36,796 nucleotides of DNA. It comes from RFPW01 sp040401595. Lineage in GTDB: Bacteria; Pseudomonadota; Gammaproteobacteria; Burkholderiales; Burkholderiaceae_E. The position numbers and the translations under genes are program-made. The notes beneath the pieces were generated by a model. It made no database searches, was not told the DNA's origin, and saw only the letters and a program-made list of their open reading frames with translations. The stretch lies in the NCBI GenBank assembly GCA_040401595.1, contig JBBAOE010000026.1, positions 1 through 36,796 of the forward strand. Reading direction: 5' to 3'. Each line of letters opens with the position of its first letter. Positions within the stretch are counted from its first letter, which is position 1. Positions 8,295 to 16,994 of this stretch are shown here, in pieces.

Positions 8295-9083
8295 TTGCCT
8301 GATCTCTTGACGATACCCGACGCGATTCTGGAGACCCGCGAACTCAGCGTCCGCTTTGGTGGTCATGTTGCGGTCGATCGGGTCAGCTGCGCGTTCCAGG
8401 CTGGCTCTCTCACCGCCATTGTCGGGCCCAATGGGGCTGGTAAGACCACCTGGTTCAATGCTGTCTCCGGGCAACTACGCCCGAGCGCTGGCCAGGTTTG
8501 GTTGTCTGGCGAAAACATTTCGTCCCTGTCCGCGCCGGCGCGAGCCCGACGGGGATTGGGCCGGGCATTCCAGTTGACTCAGCTCTTTGCGCAACTCAGT
8601 GTGCACGAGAATCTGCGTCTGGCCGTGCAGGCACAGGCGGGTCTGGGACTTGGCCTTCGAGATGTCGCGACGCTATGGTCGGATCGACGCGATCTGCTTG
8701 CGCGCACGGACGAACTGCTGGAGGCGGTGTCACTTGGCGCCCAGCGCGACCAGCTGGCTGCCGCGTTGCCGCACGGGGATCAGCGAAAACTTGAGGTGGC
8801 GCTTCTGATGGCCTTAAAGCCGCGGGTCTTTCTGCTCGATGAGCCGACCGCAGGCATGAGTCTGGATGATGTGCCGGTCATTCTCGATCTGATTCGGGCG
8901 TTGAAGCGTCGGGGCGATGCCACGATTCTTCTCGTAGAACACAAGATGGACGTGATCCGGGAGTTGGCGGATCGAATCGTCGTATTTCACGAAGGTCGCC
9001 TGGTTGCCGATGGCGAACCCGCAGCGGTGATGGCCTCTGCAGTGGTTCAGGAAGCTTATCTGGGCCGCAAGGCGGATCGATGA
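8295..9083 (+). CDS. livG: LivG-type ABC transporter ATPase
   Basis: First of two cytoplasmic ATPases of the importer. The 262-residue protein has Walker A GPNGAGKT (44-51), the Q-loop in the GLGRAFQLTQLF region, and a signature of the LivG kind, LPHGDQRKLE, in place of LSGGQ. Walker B VFLLDEPTAGM and the H-loop LVEHKMD follow. The start is uncertain: TTG at 8295 and TTG at 8307 are both in frame and neither has a good ribosome binding site. It follows the 12-base repeats and overlaps livF by 4 bases (ATGA), so the two ATPases are translationally coupled. Confidence 0.9.
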   Translation: MPDLLTIPDAILETRELSVRFGGHVAVDRVSCAFQAGSLTAIVGPNGAGKTTWFNAVSGQLRPSAGQVWLSGENISSLSAPARARRGLGRAFQLTQLFAQLSVHENLRLAVQAQAGLGLGLRDVATLWSDRRDLLARTDELLEAVSLGAQRDQLAAALPHGDQRKLEVALLMALKPRVFLLDEPTAGMSLDDVPVILDLIRALKRRGDATILLVEHKMDVIRELADRIVVFHEGRLVADGEPAAVMASAVVQEAYLGRKADR

Positions 9084-9832
9084 ACACGCCCTTGCTTCGC
9101 CTTGCCGGGTTGAATACCCATATTGGGAGTTATCACATCCTCCATGGCGTTGATCTCGAAGTCCCGAGTGGCTGCGTGATGATGCTTCTCGGACGCAATG
9201 GCGCCGGAAAGACCACTTGTCTGCGCACGATCATGCAGCACTGGCGTTGCTCGGCCGGCGTGGTGGTATTCGACGAGATCGACCTGACCGCACTCGAGCC
9301 CTCCGGTGTGGCCAGACTGGGCATCGCGTACGTCCCGGAGAACATGGGGATTTTCAGTGACCTGACGGTTCGCGAGAACATGCTGCTCGCCGCTCGGTCT
9401 GCCCGGCACGAGTCGCAGATCGATCGGGGACGATTGGATCGTCTTTTCGAACAGTTTCCAGCCTTGAAACGATTTTGGCAAAGTCCGGCCGGATCGCTCT
9501 CTGGCGGGCAGAAGCAGATGCTTGCGATCGCCCGTGCCCTGGTCGAACCCCGACGCTTGTTGCTGATCGATGAGCCGAGTAAAGGCCTGGCCCCGGCGAT
9601 CGTCGCCAGTTTGATGGCAGCCATTGAGCAGGCCCGCGAGGAGGGGACGACGATCCTGATGGTCGAACAGAACCTCGAGGTCGCTGCTCGACTGGGCGAT
9701 TACTACGCGGTCATGGATAACGGACGGATTGTTCAGCAGGGAGCGATGTCTGCCTTGGTGGCCGATCCCGCGCTGCAAAACCGACTACTGGGTTTTTCGC
9801 TCGCCGCTGGCAGTGGCCAGGCCGCCCATTGA
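9080..9832 (+). CDS. livF: LivF-type ABC transporter ATPase
   Basis: Second ATPase of the importer, pairing with LivG. The 250-residue protein has Walker A GRNGAGKT (38-45), a LivF-type YVPENMGIFSDLTVREN segment, the standard signature SGGQKQ, Walker B LLLIDEPSKGLAP and the H-loop MVEQNLE. The ATG overlaps the livG stop as ATGA. It ends 4 bases before the first permease gene. No missing catalytic residues were noticed. Confidence 0.92.
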   Translation: MNTPLLRLAGLNTHIGSYHILHGVDLEVPSGCVMMLLGRNGAGKTTCLRTIMQHWRCSAGVVVFDEIDLTALEPSGVARLGIAYVPENMGIFSDLTVRENMLLAARSARHESQIDRGRLDRLFEQFPALKRFWQSPAGSLSGGQKQMLAIARALVEPRRLLLIDEPSKGLAPAIVASLMAAIEQAREEGTTILMVEQNLEVAARLGDYYAVMDNGRIVQQGAMSALVADPALQNRLLGFSLAAGSGQAAH

Positions 9833-9836
9833 ATCG

Positions 9837-10847
9837 ATGATGCAGTCCTTGCGCGTCCCGCCTGACCTGATGCTTTGGGGGTTGATTCCGCTGCTCGCTG
9901 GTTTGGCCTTGGTGGGGACGGGTTCACCTTCAACCTGGCTCACCTTGACGGTTGCCGGCCTCGCAATGGGCATGATGCTGTTCATCATCGCCTCTGGGTT
10001 GACCCTGGTCTTTGGCCTCATGGATGTGCTCAACTTTGGCCATGGGGTCTTTATCGCCACCGGCGCGTTCGTGGCGACCACGGTTCTGGGGCCGGAGTGG
10101 TTTGGGCGCAGCGGCGGCTGGTTGCTAGCGCCGCAGGCGGCATTGCAGATTGCAGCGGTACTGGTCGCAATGGCGATCGCCATGGGGGTCACGGCCGGCT
10201 TGGGGCTCGTCTTCGAGCGCATCATCATTCGCCCAGTCTATGGGCAGCATCTGAAGCAGATCCTGATCACGATGGGCGGCATGATCGTTGTGGAGGAATT
10301 GATCAAGTCGATCTGGGGTTCACAGCAGATACCACTGCCGTTGCCCGAAGCCTTGCGGGGCGCCTTCATCCTTGGTGATGCAGCCATCGAGCGCTTCCGG
10401 GTCCTGGCCGTGTTGATCGGCCTCGTGGTGCTTGTCGCGCTCTCCGTCATTCTGGCCCGCACCAAAATTGGTCTCCTCGTGCGAGCCGGGGTCGAGGACC
10501 GTGAAATGGTTGAGAGTCTGGGCTACCCGGTTCGTCGTTTGTTCGTTGCAGTCTTTGTCGCCGGCAGTGCCTTGGCAGGCCTAGGCGGAGTGCTCTGGGG
10601 TCTGTATCAGCAGACCATCACCGCGCAGATCGGTGCTCAGGTCAATGTGTTGATCTTTATTGTGATCATCATGGGCGGCCTGGGTTCGGTGACCGGGAGC
10701 TTTCTTGCTGCCATTCTGGTCGGATTGATGGCGAACTACACGGGTTTTCTCGCGCCCAAGCTTGCGTTGTTCTCCAATATCGGACTGATGGTCGCGGTCT
10801 TGGCCTGGCGGCCCCAGGGCCTTCGTCCGCTGACAACCGTTCGCTGA
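9837..10847 (+). CDS. livH: LivH-type ABC permease
   Basis: Inner-membrane permease of the LivH family. The 336-residue protein has about eight hydrophobic segments and the family stretches LTLVFGLMDVLNFGHG-F, RAGVEDREMVESLGY (ATPase-coupling loop) and IMGGLGSVTGSF near the end. I start it at the ATG at 9837 (a second ATG follows directly at 9840), 4 bases after the livF stop. The frame is open further up to 9729, but that part lies inside livF and is not hydrophobic in the family manner. Confidence 0.92.
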   Translation: MMQSLRVPPDLMLWGLIPLLAGLALVGTGSPSTWLTLTVAGLAMGMMLFIIASGLTLVFGLMDVLNFGHGVFIATGAFVATTVLGPEWFGRSGGWLLAPQAALQIAAVLVAMAIAMGVTAGLGLVFERIIIRPVYGQHLKQILITMGGMIVVEELIKSIWGSQQIPLPLPEALRGAFILGDAAIERFRVLAVLIGLVVLVALSVILARTKIGLLVRAGVEDREMVESLGYPVRRLFVAVFVAGSALAGLGGVLWGLYQQTITAQIGAQVNVLIFIVIIMGGLGSVTGSFLAAILVGLMANYTGFLAPKLALFSNIGLMVAVLAWRPQGLRPLTTVR

Positions 10848-10853
10848 AAACCC

Positions 10854-11960
10854 ATGATCCGGCGCCTGCTTTCCAACGACTTGCCGCGTAGCCGCCTCCT
10901 TGGCGTGCTGCTCACGGTCCTGGTGGTGTCGCTGGCACTGGCGCCACTCCTGTTTCCCGGATCGAAGGCCCTGGCCGTGGCGGCCAAGGTACTGGTCTTT
11001 GTGTTGCTGGTCGCGAGCTACGATCTTTTGTTGGGTTACACCGGAATCGTTTCGTTCGCTCATACGATGTTTTTTGGCATTGGTGCCTATGGCATCGCGA
11101 TCGCCTGCACGCGCCTGGGCGCCAGTTGGAGCGCGATTGGAATCGGTTTGCTCGGTGCTCTCCTGACCTCACTGCTTCTGGCATTACTGATCGGTCTATT
11201 CAGCCTTCGGGTTCGGGCTATTTTTTTTGCCATGCTGACGCTCGCGGTTGCCAGCGCCTTTCAAACACTGGCGTCCCAGCTTTCCGAGTGGACCGGGGGC
11301 GAAGACGGCCTGAACTTTCGGATACCCGCCGTGCTGGGCGCGGGTTACCAGTGGCGCGATACACCCCTAACCGGGCTCGGATTCAGCGTCCCGGCCGACG
11401 GGCGACTGCTGGCGTATTGGGGTTTGTTTACCGTGGTGTGCCTGGCCTTCCTGCTGTTGTTGCGAATCGTCAACTCGCCCTTTGGTCGGGTCTTGCAGGC
11501 GATCCGGGAAAATCCGTTTCGTGCCGAAGCCATCGGCTATCAAACCGTTGTCTATCGAACGCTGTCGGTCGTGCTGTCAGGGCTCTTCGCAACCCTGGCC
11601 GGTGCGTTGCTTGCGCTGTGGTTACGTTTTAACGGCCCAGATACGTCGCTGTCGTTCGAGTTGATGCTCGATGTTCTGCTGATCGTGGTCATCGGTGGCA
11701 TGGGAACGATGTATGGCGCTTGGATCGGCAGCGCGCTTTTCCTGCTGGCCCAGAACTACCTGCAAGGCGTCATGCAGTCGCTCGTCAATCCGCTAGCCGA
11801 TGTGGTCAATGCAGTCGGAGCCTCGGGTACCCTGGAGGGCGTGCTGCGTTGGCTGGTCTCCCTGATGAGTCCGGATCGATGGCTCTTGTGGTTGGGCGTG
11901 TTGTTCATCCTGAGCGTCTATCGCTTTCCCGCTGGCGTTGTCGGTCGACTCAGGCGTTAA
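10854..11960 (+). CDS. livM: LivM-type ABC permease
   Basis: Second inner-membrane permease, partner of LivH. The 368-residue protein has a Lys/Arg-containing N-terminus, about nine hydrophobic segments, the LivM hallmark YDLLLGYTGIVSFAH--FFG and the coupling loop IRENPFRAEAIGY. The late segment IGGMGTMYGAWIGSA is also typical. It starts 6 bases after livH and closes the rightward cluster that begins with mcd. The next gene faces it; the 162 bases between them hold no clear terminator. Confidence 0.92.
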   Translation: MIRRLLSNDLPRSRLLGVLLTVLVVSLALAPLLFPGSKALAVAAKVLVFVLLVASYDLLLGYTGIVSFAHTMFFGIGAYGIAIACTRLGASWSAIGIGLLGALLTSLLLALLIGLFSLRVRAIFFAMLTLAVASAFQTLASQLSEWTGGEDGLNFRIPAVLGAGYQWRDTPLTGLGFSVPADGRLLAYWGLFTVVCLAFLLLLRIVNSPFGRVLQAIRENPFRAEAIGYQTVVYRTLSVVLSGLFATLAGALLALWLRFNGPDTSLSFELMLDVLLIVVIGGMGTMYGAWIGSALFLLAQNYLQGVMQSLVNPLADVVNAVGASGTLEGVLRWLVSLMSPDRWLLWLGVLFILSVYRFPAGVVGRLRR

Positions 11961-12122
11961 TTTGCGCGCCGGGGACAGTTCGCAACGTAAATCCACCTTC
12001 ATGCAGGCCTTTAGGCCCAGGGGTTCGGTATCTCTGCTGATCTGGGCTGGCACTTGGAAGCGGCCTTCAGTCCGCTGTTGGTGGCAGCCTGCATCGGGCG
12101 CTTAATGGGCATCGGGGGGATT

Positions 12123-13004
12123 CTAGGGAGCTGGTACTTGGGTTCTGTACCAGTCCGAGATCGCTTTTCCTGTCCAGATTTCGACGCCTGAGCACCCTTG
12201 GATATGGTCCAGAAGTTTCTCAAAGTAGTCGATCCGATGCGGGACCCCGGTCACGTAGGGGTGAACGCTTATGGCCATCACGCGGGGCTGGGTTGCGCCT
12301 TCGCGCCATAGTCGGTCGAACTGATCGATCCCGCGCATCAACATCTCCTCCGAGCTATTCTGCTGTTGCAGCGTCATTGAAACATCGTTGATCTCGACGG
12401 TGGAGGGTAACGACAGCACAGGGCGCGGTTGCGCATGAATCCAGACCGGTTGATCATCAAACACCCAGTCGGCGACATACTCGATCCCCGATTGTGCCAA
12501 CTGATCAATTGTGTCGTCGGGCTTCGTGAGTCCTTGGCCCTCCCAGCCAACCGGTGCGGTTCCGGTGATGTCACGGATCACATCGATGGTGGCCTGGATG
12601 CCTTCGAGCTGATCCGGGAGCTTGGGCATCGGGCCTGGGAGGTAGCCCTGCCCGATGAATTCCCAGTCAAGCTTTTGCGCCGCTTCGGCAATACGCGGAT
12701 AGGTTTTGCAGACAAGCCCATTGATGGCCATTGTCGGCGTGATGTGGCGTTGTTTGAGTGCTTCGAGAATCCGCCAGAATCCCACCCGCATGCCGTATTC
12801 CTGCAAGGCCCAGTTGTGCGAGTTGGGCAGCTGGGGATGACCTATGGGCGGACCGAGGACCGTTCGCGGCATCGCGCGTTCGATGGTCCAGTGTTCGACG
12901 TTGACAATGATCCAGACGAGCACCCGACCCTCATCGGGCAGGGCTAGTCGCGGACGGTCGACAATGGCGCTGTAGGGGACGCGGTCGCTGAGCAGGCTAT
13001 TCAT
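12123..13004 (-). CDS. Polysaccharide deacetylase-family protein, possibly without the metal site
   Basis: The 293-residue protein resembles the polysaccharide deacetylase branch that includes PuuE-like allantoinases: V-I-VNVEHW near the N-terminus, NW---EYGMRVGFWRILE, AINGLVCKTYPRI, TG--PVGW-GQGL and a late SVHPYVTG-PHRI block. Members hydrolyse N-acetyl or amide bonds using a metal held by Asp/Glu and two His. Here the place where relatives usually have HG-----H reads GQGYLPGPMP, with no His, so activity is doubtful or the reaction differs. The ATG at 13004 was chosen because GGAG lies 11-14 bases upstream and the part beyond it, open to 13160, is Arg-rich and unlike the family. It converges on livM. 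Confidence 0.8.
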   Translation of the reverse strand: MNSLLSDRVPYSAIVDRPRLALPDEGRVLVWIIVNVEHWTIERAMPRTVLGPPIGHPQLPNSHNWALQEYGMRVGFWRILEALKQRHITPTMAINGLVCKTYPRIAEAAQKLDWEFIGQGYLPGPMPKLPDQLEGIQATIDVIRDITGTAPVGWEGQGLTKPDDTIDQLAQSGIEYVADWVFDDQPVWIHAQPRPVLSLPSTVEINDVSMTLQQQNSSEEMLMRGIDQFDRLWREGATQPRVMAISVHPYVTGVPHRIDYFEKLLDHIQGCSGVEIWTGKAISDWYRTQVPAP

Positions 13005-13606
13005 GAGGCGCTTATCTCCGGGGCGATGTACTGCAATAAAGACTATCGGTGACGGGAGCCGCATGTGCATGGGACCTGGGGCTGCGCATCTGCCACCGAG
13101 CGCTACGCTCAGGTCCCCCGGCAACCGTGCCCCGCGACCCAGAAGCCTACGCAACCGCAATTCAGTCGGTCGAGTCCTATCCTATCCGCGCATAAAAAAT
13201 GCTCTGGAGTGGGGCCTTATCCGAATCGATCATGGAGTGCGTGGCTTGCTCATTGATCACGCGTTCTACGCAGTTTATCTTGGACGCTGGTAACTTTATT
13301 GGTAGGGCGCGATTTGAGAAGGTGTCCTCACGCTAAAGGATCGGCTGATGCGACGATACGTTACATATACAAGAACCGCATTGACCCGGAACTTTCTTTG
13401 GTCGATCTTGTGCGGTTTTTGGTGGCTGAGATCGCGCTCATTTGGAGGGTCAACGCTTGTTTGTTGTTTCGGATAGCGTCGATGGATTTTTGAGTTTCCA
13501 GTCGAGGCGGCGGTTGAACACCTGATTGCCCTGAATATCAGGCATCTTGTTGGTGGCGCTCGCGTTGTGCTGCGAGACATTCTCCACGACGTGTTAACGT
13601 GGCCGG
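13005..13606. other. About 600 bases with no recognised gene
   Basis: Frames on both strands are short and give Arg/Pro/Ser-rich translations typical of non-coding frames. The one stretch that looks protein-like is on the plus strand at about 13500-13614 (segments EAAVEHLIALNIRHL and VVLRDILHDVL). It ends in a TAG overlapping the start of the flavin reductase gene, has no start codon of its own and is closed upstream by a TAG near 13475. It may be the tail of a decayed gene. Upstream promoters for the deacetylase and the flavin reductase must lie here, but I could not place them. Confidence 0.4.
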
Positions 13607-14113
13607 ATGATTAGTCATCAGCCGCCTTTCGATTCGCGTGATTTGCGAAATGCCTTTGCCTGTTTTGGGACCGGCGTGACTGTCGTGACCTCGCTAGGAA
13701 CCGATGGTCGCCTGGTCGGGGTGACCGCCAATTCCTTTAGTTCAGTGTCGCTCGAGCCACCCATCGTGTCCTGGAATCTCGGCATAAAATCGCCCAGCTT
13801 GGCAGCCTTCGATGAGGCGGGTCGATTCGTCGTTAATGTGCTGGCGTTGAACCAGGTCCATTTGTCGAATCAATTCGCGAGCAAATCGCTCGAGAGGTTT
13901 GCTGGTGTTGAGTTTGATGAAAGTCTGGGGGGATTGCCAGTCTTGCGCGGGTGTGCTGCTGTGATTGAATGTCGAACCATTCAGCGACTTGAAGTGGGCG
14001 ATCACATTTTGTTTTTAGGGGCAGTCGAACAGTACCGCTATCAGAGCATCGAGCCGCTGTTGTTTTGCCAGGGGACTTATCTCCCTGGGTTCTCGAACAG
14101 ACAACCTGCGTAA
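13607..14113 (+). CDS. Flavin reductase domain protein (FMN-binding)
   Basis: A 168-residue, single-domain protein of the flavin reductase-like family, which reduces FMN or FAD with NAD(P)H, usually to supply a two-component monooxygenase. The family core is complete: FGTGVTVVTS near residue 21, GVTANSFSSVSLEPP-VSWNL, the SPSL--F-EAGRFVVNVLA stretch, and a C-terminal GDH-LFLGAVE. No monooxygenase partner lies beside it. The ATG at 13607 gives the usual short N-terminus, but the ribosome binding site is weak. The partner enzyme cannot be told from this sequence. Confidence 0.88.
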   Translation: MISHQPPFDSRDLRNAFACFGTGVTVVTSLGTDGRLVGVTANSFSSVSLEPPIVSWNLGIKSPSLAAFDEAGRFVVNVLALNQVHLSNQFASKSLERFAGVEFDESLGGLPVLRGCAAVIECRTIQRLEVGDHILFLGAVEQYRYQSIEPLLFCQGTYLPGFSNRQPA

Positions 14114-14286
14114 AAGACGGCGCCCCGATCATGCCGGGTCATCCTCCGAGACCTTCGCCTGGGGAGGTCTTGTGTGAGGCTTCCGAGGCGATAGTAGTCG
14201 CTTCGCAGGGTCTGTTCGCAGATATTGGCGATTAGTCCCCGGCCTAGGACGTAAAATTCCAGCCCGGGTCCTGGCCTGCGGGGCCG

Positions 14287-14308
14287 GTTCCGGGCTTGAG
14301 TCCGGAAC
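14287..14308. terminator. Perfect hairpin between two convergent genes
   Basis: GTTCCGG (14287-14293) and CCGGAAC (14302-14308) form a perfect 7-bp stem with an 8-base loop, 16 bases beyond the ohr stop. There is no T-run on either side. It may stop transcription from both sides or protect the ohr message end. Confidence 0.35.
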
Positions 14309-14323
14309 GCGGCGTGCACATCC

Positions 14324-14749
14324 TCAGGCGAGTGTCAGGATCACATCGATATTGCCGCGGGTCGCGTTCGAGTACGGGCAGACGACATGGGCGCTATCGA
14401 CCAGGTCTTGTGCGACGGCGCGGTCGAGCCCCGGCAGGCTGATCTTGAGGCGGGCCGCAATACCAAAGCCATTCGGTATGGGGCCAAGATCGACGCTCGC
14501 GTCAATGGACGCGTCTGCTGGGACTGCGACCTTTTTCAGGCTGGCGACGTGTTTGAGCGCGCCCATGAAACAGGCCGAATAGCCCGCTGCAAACAGTTGC
14601 TCCGGATTGGTTGCACCCCCTTTGCCGCCAAGGCCTGCGGGCGGTGCGAGTTTGACATCGAGAAGCCCGTCGTCGGACTTCGCGTGGCCGTCGCGCCCAC
14701 CCGTGACATGGGTATGTGCGGTGTAGAGTACCTTTTCAAGCTGGGTCAT
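14324..14749 (-). CDS. ohr: Ohr, organic hydroperoxide resistance peroxidase
   Basis: Thiol peroxidase of the Ohr branch of the OsmC fold, reducing organic and fatty-acid hydroperoxides in the cytoplasm with lipoyl or thiol donors. The 141-residue length is standard. The N-terminal KVLYTAHTHVTGGRDGHA, the first catalytic Cys in FAAGYSACF (about residue 60) and the second in VCPYSNATRGN (about residue 125) are all in place. An AGGAACAGG stretch precedes the ATG, and TTACAAT about 35 bases upstream is a reasonable -10 element. No OhrR regulator is nearby. Confidence 0.95.
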   Translation of the reverse strand: MTQLEKVLYTAHTHVTGGRDGHAKSDDGLLDVKLAPPAGLGGKGGATNPEQLFAAGYSACFMGALKHVASLKKVAVPADASIDASVDLGPIPNGFGIAARLKISLPGLDRAVAQDLVDSAHVVCPYSNATRGNIDVILTLA

Positions 14750-14836
14750 GATCCTGTTCCTTGGTAGAAATTGTCGGCCATTGTAACGGTTGATTCTGAG
14801 CCGCCTCGGAACAGGACCTTGCGCTGGGTCTGCCTC

Positions 14837-15715
14837 TCAGGTTTTTGGAACTTGCAGTTTGTCCTGGGTCTGGGTCTCGAAGTCGGTGGCGTCGTGACGC
14901 TCGTGCAATTGGGTCTCTAACGGTCCCATCACGCGGTTCACCATGCGTCCGCGGCGCACGGCCGGCCGCTGGGCGATTTCGTCCGCCCAGCGGATGACAT
15001 GGGTGTACTCGTCGACCTGTAAAAACTCACCGCCTCCATACAACTGTCCTTTTGCCATGCCGCCGTACCAGGGCCAGATGGCGATGTCTGCGATCGTGTA
15101 GTCGTCTCCGGCAATAAAGGGGCTCTCGGCCAGGCGACGGTTGAGAACGTCGAGTTGGCGTTTAACCTCCATCGCGAAGCGATCAATTGCATATTCAATC
15201 TTGAACGGTGCGTAGGCGTAGAAGTGCCCGAAGCCACCACCCAGGTAAGGTGCGCTACCCATCTGCCAGAACAGCCATGACATGCACTCGGCACGCAATG
15301 CCGGCTCCGTGGGGACGAAGGCCCCAAATTTCTCAGCCAGGTACAACAAAATCGCGCCGGACTCAAACACCCGAATGGGCTGGGTGGGGCTGTGGTCCAC
15401 GAGCGCAGGGATTTTGGAATTCGGGTTGGCTGCGACGAAGCCGCTGGAGAACTGATCGCCCTCGTTGATGCGCACTAGCCAGGCGTCATATTCCGCGCCT
15501 TTGTGGCCCAGCGCCAGGAGTTCTTCCAGCATGACGGTGACCTTCACGCCATTGGGCGTAGCCAGCGAATATAGCTGCAGTGGGTGCTTGCCGCGCGGGA
15601 GCTCTTTGTCATGCGTCGGGCCGGCGATGGGCCGATTGATATTGGCAAATCGGCCACCATTGGACTTGTTCCAGGTCCAGATTTTCGGCGGGGTGTAGGC
15701 GTTGTCGTCAGGCAT
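14837..15715 (-). CDS. yghU: YghU-type glutathione S-transferase
   Basis: Glutathione transferase of the Nu class, related to E. coli YghU, with disulfide-bond reductase and organic peroxide reductase activity. The 292-residue protein matches YghU almost end to end: WTW-KS-GG-FANINRP-AGPTH at the start, GKHPLQLYSL-TPNG-KVT-MLEELLALG, EYDAWL-RI-EGDQFSSGF, NPNSKIPAL, RVFESGAILLYLAEKFG, LGGGFGHFY-YAP-KIEYAI, AGDDYTIADIAIWPW and the C-terminal LHERHDATDFET. It lies in the same direction as ohr (87 bases apart), so two peroxide-defence enzymes may be expressed together. Confidence 0.95.
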   Translation of the reverse strand: MPDDNAYTPPKIWTWNKSNGGRFANINRPIAGPTHDKELPRGKHPLQLYSLATPNGVKVTVMLEELLALGHKGAEYDAWLVRINEGDQFSSGFVAANPNSKIPALVDHSPTQPIRVFESGAILLYLAEKFGAFVPTEPALRAECMSWLFWQMGSAPYLGGGFGHFYAYAPFKIEYAIDRFAMEVKRQLDVLNRRLAESPFIAGDDYTIADIAIWPWYGGMAKGQLYGGGEFLQVDEYTHVIRWADEIAQRPAVRRGRMVNRVMGPLETQLHERHDATDFETQTQDKLQVPKT

Positions 15716-15878
15716 TCGGTCTTCTCGCTAAGAGGGGAGCGCGAGCCGACACGGGATGTGATTTTTCGGCTCTGAGTCAAGGCCATGAGAGTAACGCTTG
15801 CGGTGCCGAGTTGAATACTGACTCGAATAGGTCAGCCACAATTTCGCGCTCTGCCGGGCTAGGCCATGGCGACGGATT

Positions 15879-16562
15879 TCAATCGCTGGCGCGACTGATC
15901 ACCCGCATCAGGATCGCCTGCACATTCTGGAAACCCATGCATTGATACAGGTCGAGCGCGGGCTGGTTCGTGCTGAGCACATGCAAAAACGGAATTTCCT
16001 GGCGCCGCAGCGCCCGATCGATCAGTGTCGAGACCAGTCGTCGAGCCAGTCCCTGACCGCGGTAGTCGGGGTGAGTACAAACGCCACTGATTTCGCGCAG
16101 GGTTCCATTGAACATGCGCTCCCCAGCCATGGCGATGAGCGTTGGCCCCTCAAAGATGCCGACATACTCGCCCAGTTCCAGGGTCCTTGGTCCAAACGGG
16201 CCGGGCTGGGTCAGGTCCATCAAGTTGAGCGCTTGGGAGACGTGTTCTGAACCCAGTCGAAACTCGTCCGTAGTGGCCCCCGATCGGGGTGGTGGCCCGC
16301 TCCAGATCATTTGGTGCAGGGTGGCCTCGAACTCAATGCGCCACCCGGGACCGGGGGGCTTCGACCAGCCGGGGACGAACAGTTGTTCGCCGACACGAGA
16401 GATCGCTTTTAGCGCATCAAGGTTGAGATTGTCTGGATCCGGCATGCCGACCAGAGGCGCAAATCCAGGGCAATAGCGCCGAACGGCAGGGTTCCCCAGG
16501 GAGAACGCACGATGAGGTCCACTGAGCGCATTCCAGTAGATGCGCTTGAGGGAATCATGCAT
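15879..16562 (-). CDS. GNAT-family N-acetyltransferase
   Basis: A 227-residue protein with a C-terminal GNAT domain of about 110 residues. The acetyl-CoA loop is visible as CTHPDYRGQGLARRLV (about 162-177), preceded by a MAGERMFNG-LREISGV strand and followed by FLHVLSTNQPALDLYQCMGF. The N-terminal half resembles the extra domain of FR47-like acetyltransferases but I cannot assign it. The substrate is unknown. It begins 15 bases after the YchJ-family gene on the same strand, so the two are probably cotranscribed. Confidence 0.82.
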   Translation of the reverse strand: MHDSLKRIYWNALSGPHRAFSLGNPAVRRYCPGFAPLVGMPDPDNLNLDALKAISRVGEQLFVPGWSKPPGPGWRIEFEATLHQMIWSGPPPRSGATTDEFRLGSEHVSQALNLMDLTQPGPFGPRTLELGEYVGIFEGPTLIAMAGERMFNGTLREISGVCTHPDYRGQGLARRLVSTLIDRALRRQEIPFLHVLSTNQPALDLYQCMGFQNVQAILMRVISRASD

Positions 16563-16577
16563 CTTCTCGTGCGCGTA

Positions 16578-16994
16578 TCAAGGATCGGTGGGCGGATCAG
16601 CAGTCGCCCCGACGATGTCGCCATCGACATAACGCCATTGCCCAGAGACTTTCTCGAAGCGGCTGATTTCGTGCAGACGCTGAGCACGACTGCCGAGTTT
16701 GCAGCGCGCCACGAATTCCACGGTCGCATGGTCTGGGTCGCGCAAGCGCGTCTGTCGAACGCTCAGTCCAAGCCAGCGCAGACCGGGCGGGTCTGGCTCG
16801 ATGACCGCGGGTCGGGTGTCGGGGTGCCAGGTTTCCAGCAGATAGTGTGCAAGGCCGAGTACGTAGGCACTGTAGCGCGACCGCATTAGCGCTTCGGGCG
16901 TTGGCGCCTGAAGCCAGCCGGAAGGTGTGTGCCACCGCGCGCAACATAGAGAATACGGCGATGCAAGACCACAGTGGCAGGGGGCGGGCTTCAT
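16578..16994 (-). CDS. ychJ: YchJ-family (UPF0225) zinc-binding protein
   Basis: A 138-residue protein with an N-terminal SEC-C-type zinc motif, C-x-CG-x5-Y-x2-CC (CHCGLASPYSLCC, about 6-18), then the YchJ core: ALMRSRYSAYVLGLAHYLLETWHP (in part), LRWLGLSV and a V-F-AR-K-----LHE-S-F strand pair. Members have a zinc ribbon joined to an NTF2-like fold; the biochemical role is unproved. It is first in a two-gene leftward unit with the acetyltransferase and diverges from the OsmC-family gene. Confidence 0.85.
   Translation of the reverse strand: MKPAPCHCGLASPYSLCCARWHTPSGWLQAPTPEALMRSRYSAYVLGLAHYLLETWHPDTRPAVIEPDPPGLRWLGLSVRQTRLRDPDHATVEFVARCKLGSRAQRLHEISRFEKVSGQWRYVDGDIVGATADPPTDP

Noticed and set aside
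9056..9778. A 240-codon open frame on the minus strand
   Set aside because: Antisense to livF, which has all ABC ATPase motifs in place.
12011..12190. A hydrophobic plus-strand stretch after livM (LLVAACIGRLMGIGGILGSW)
   Set aside because: Short, without a start codon, and running into the opposite deacetylase gene; not enough to call a gene.
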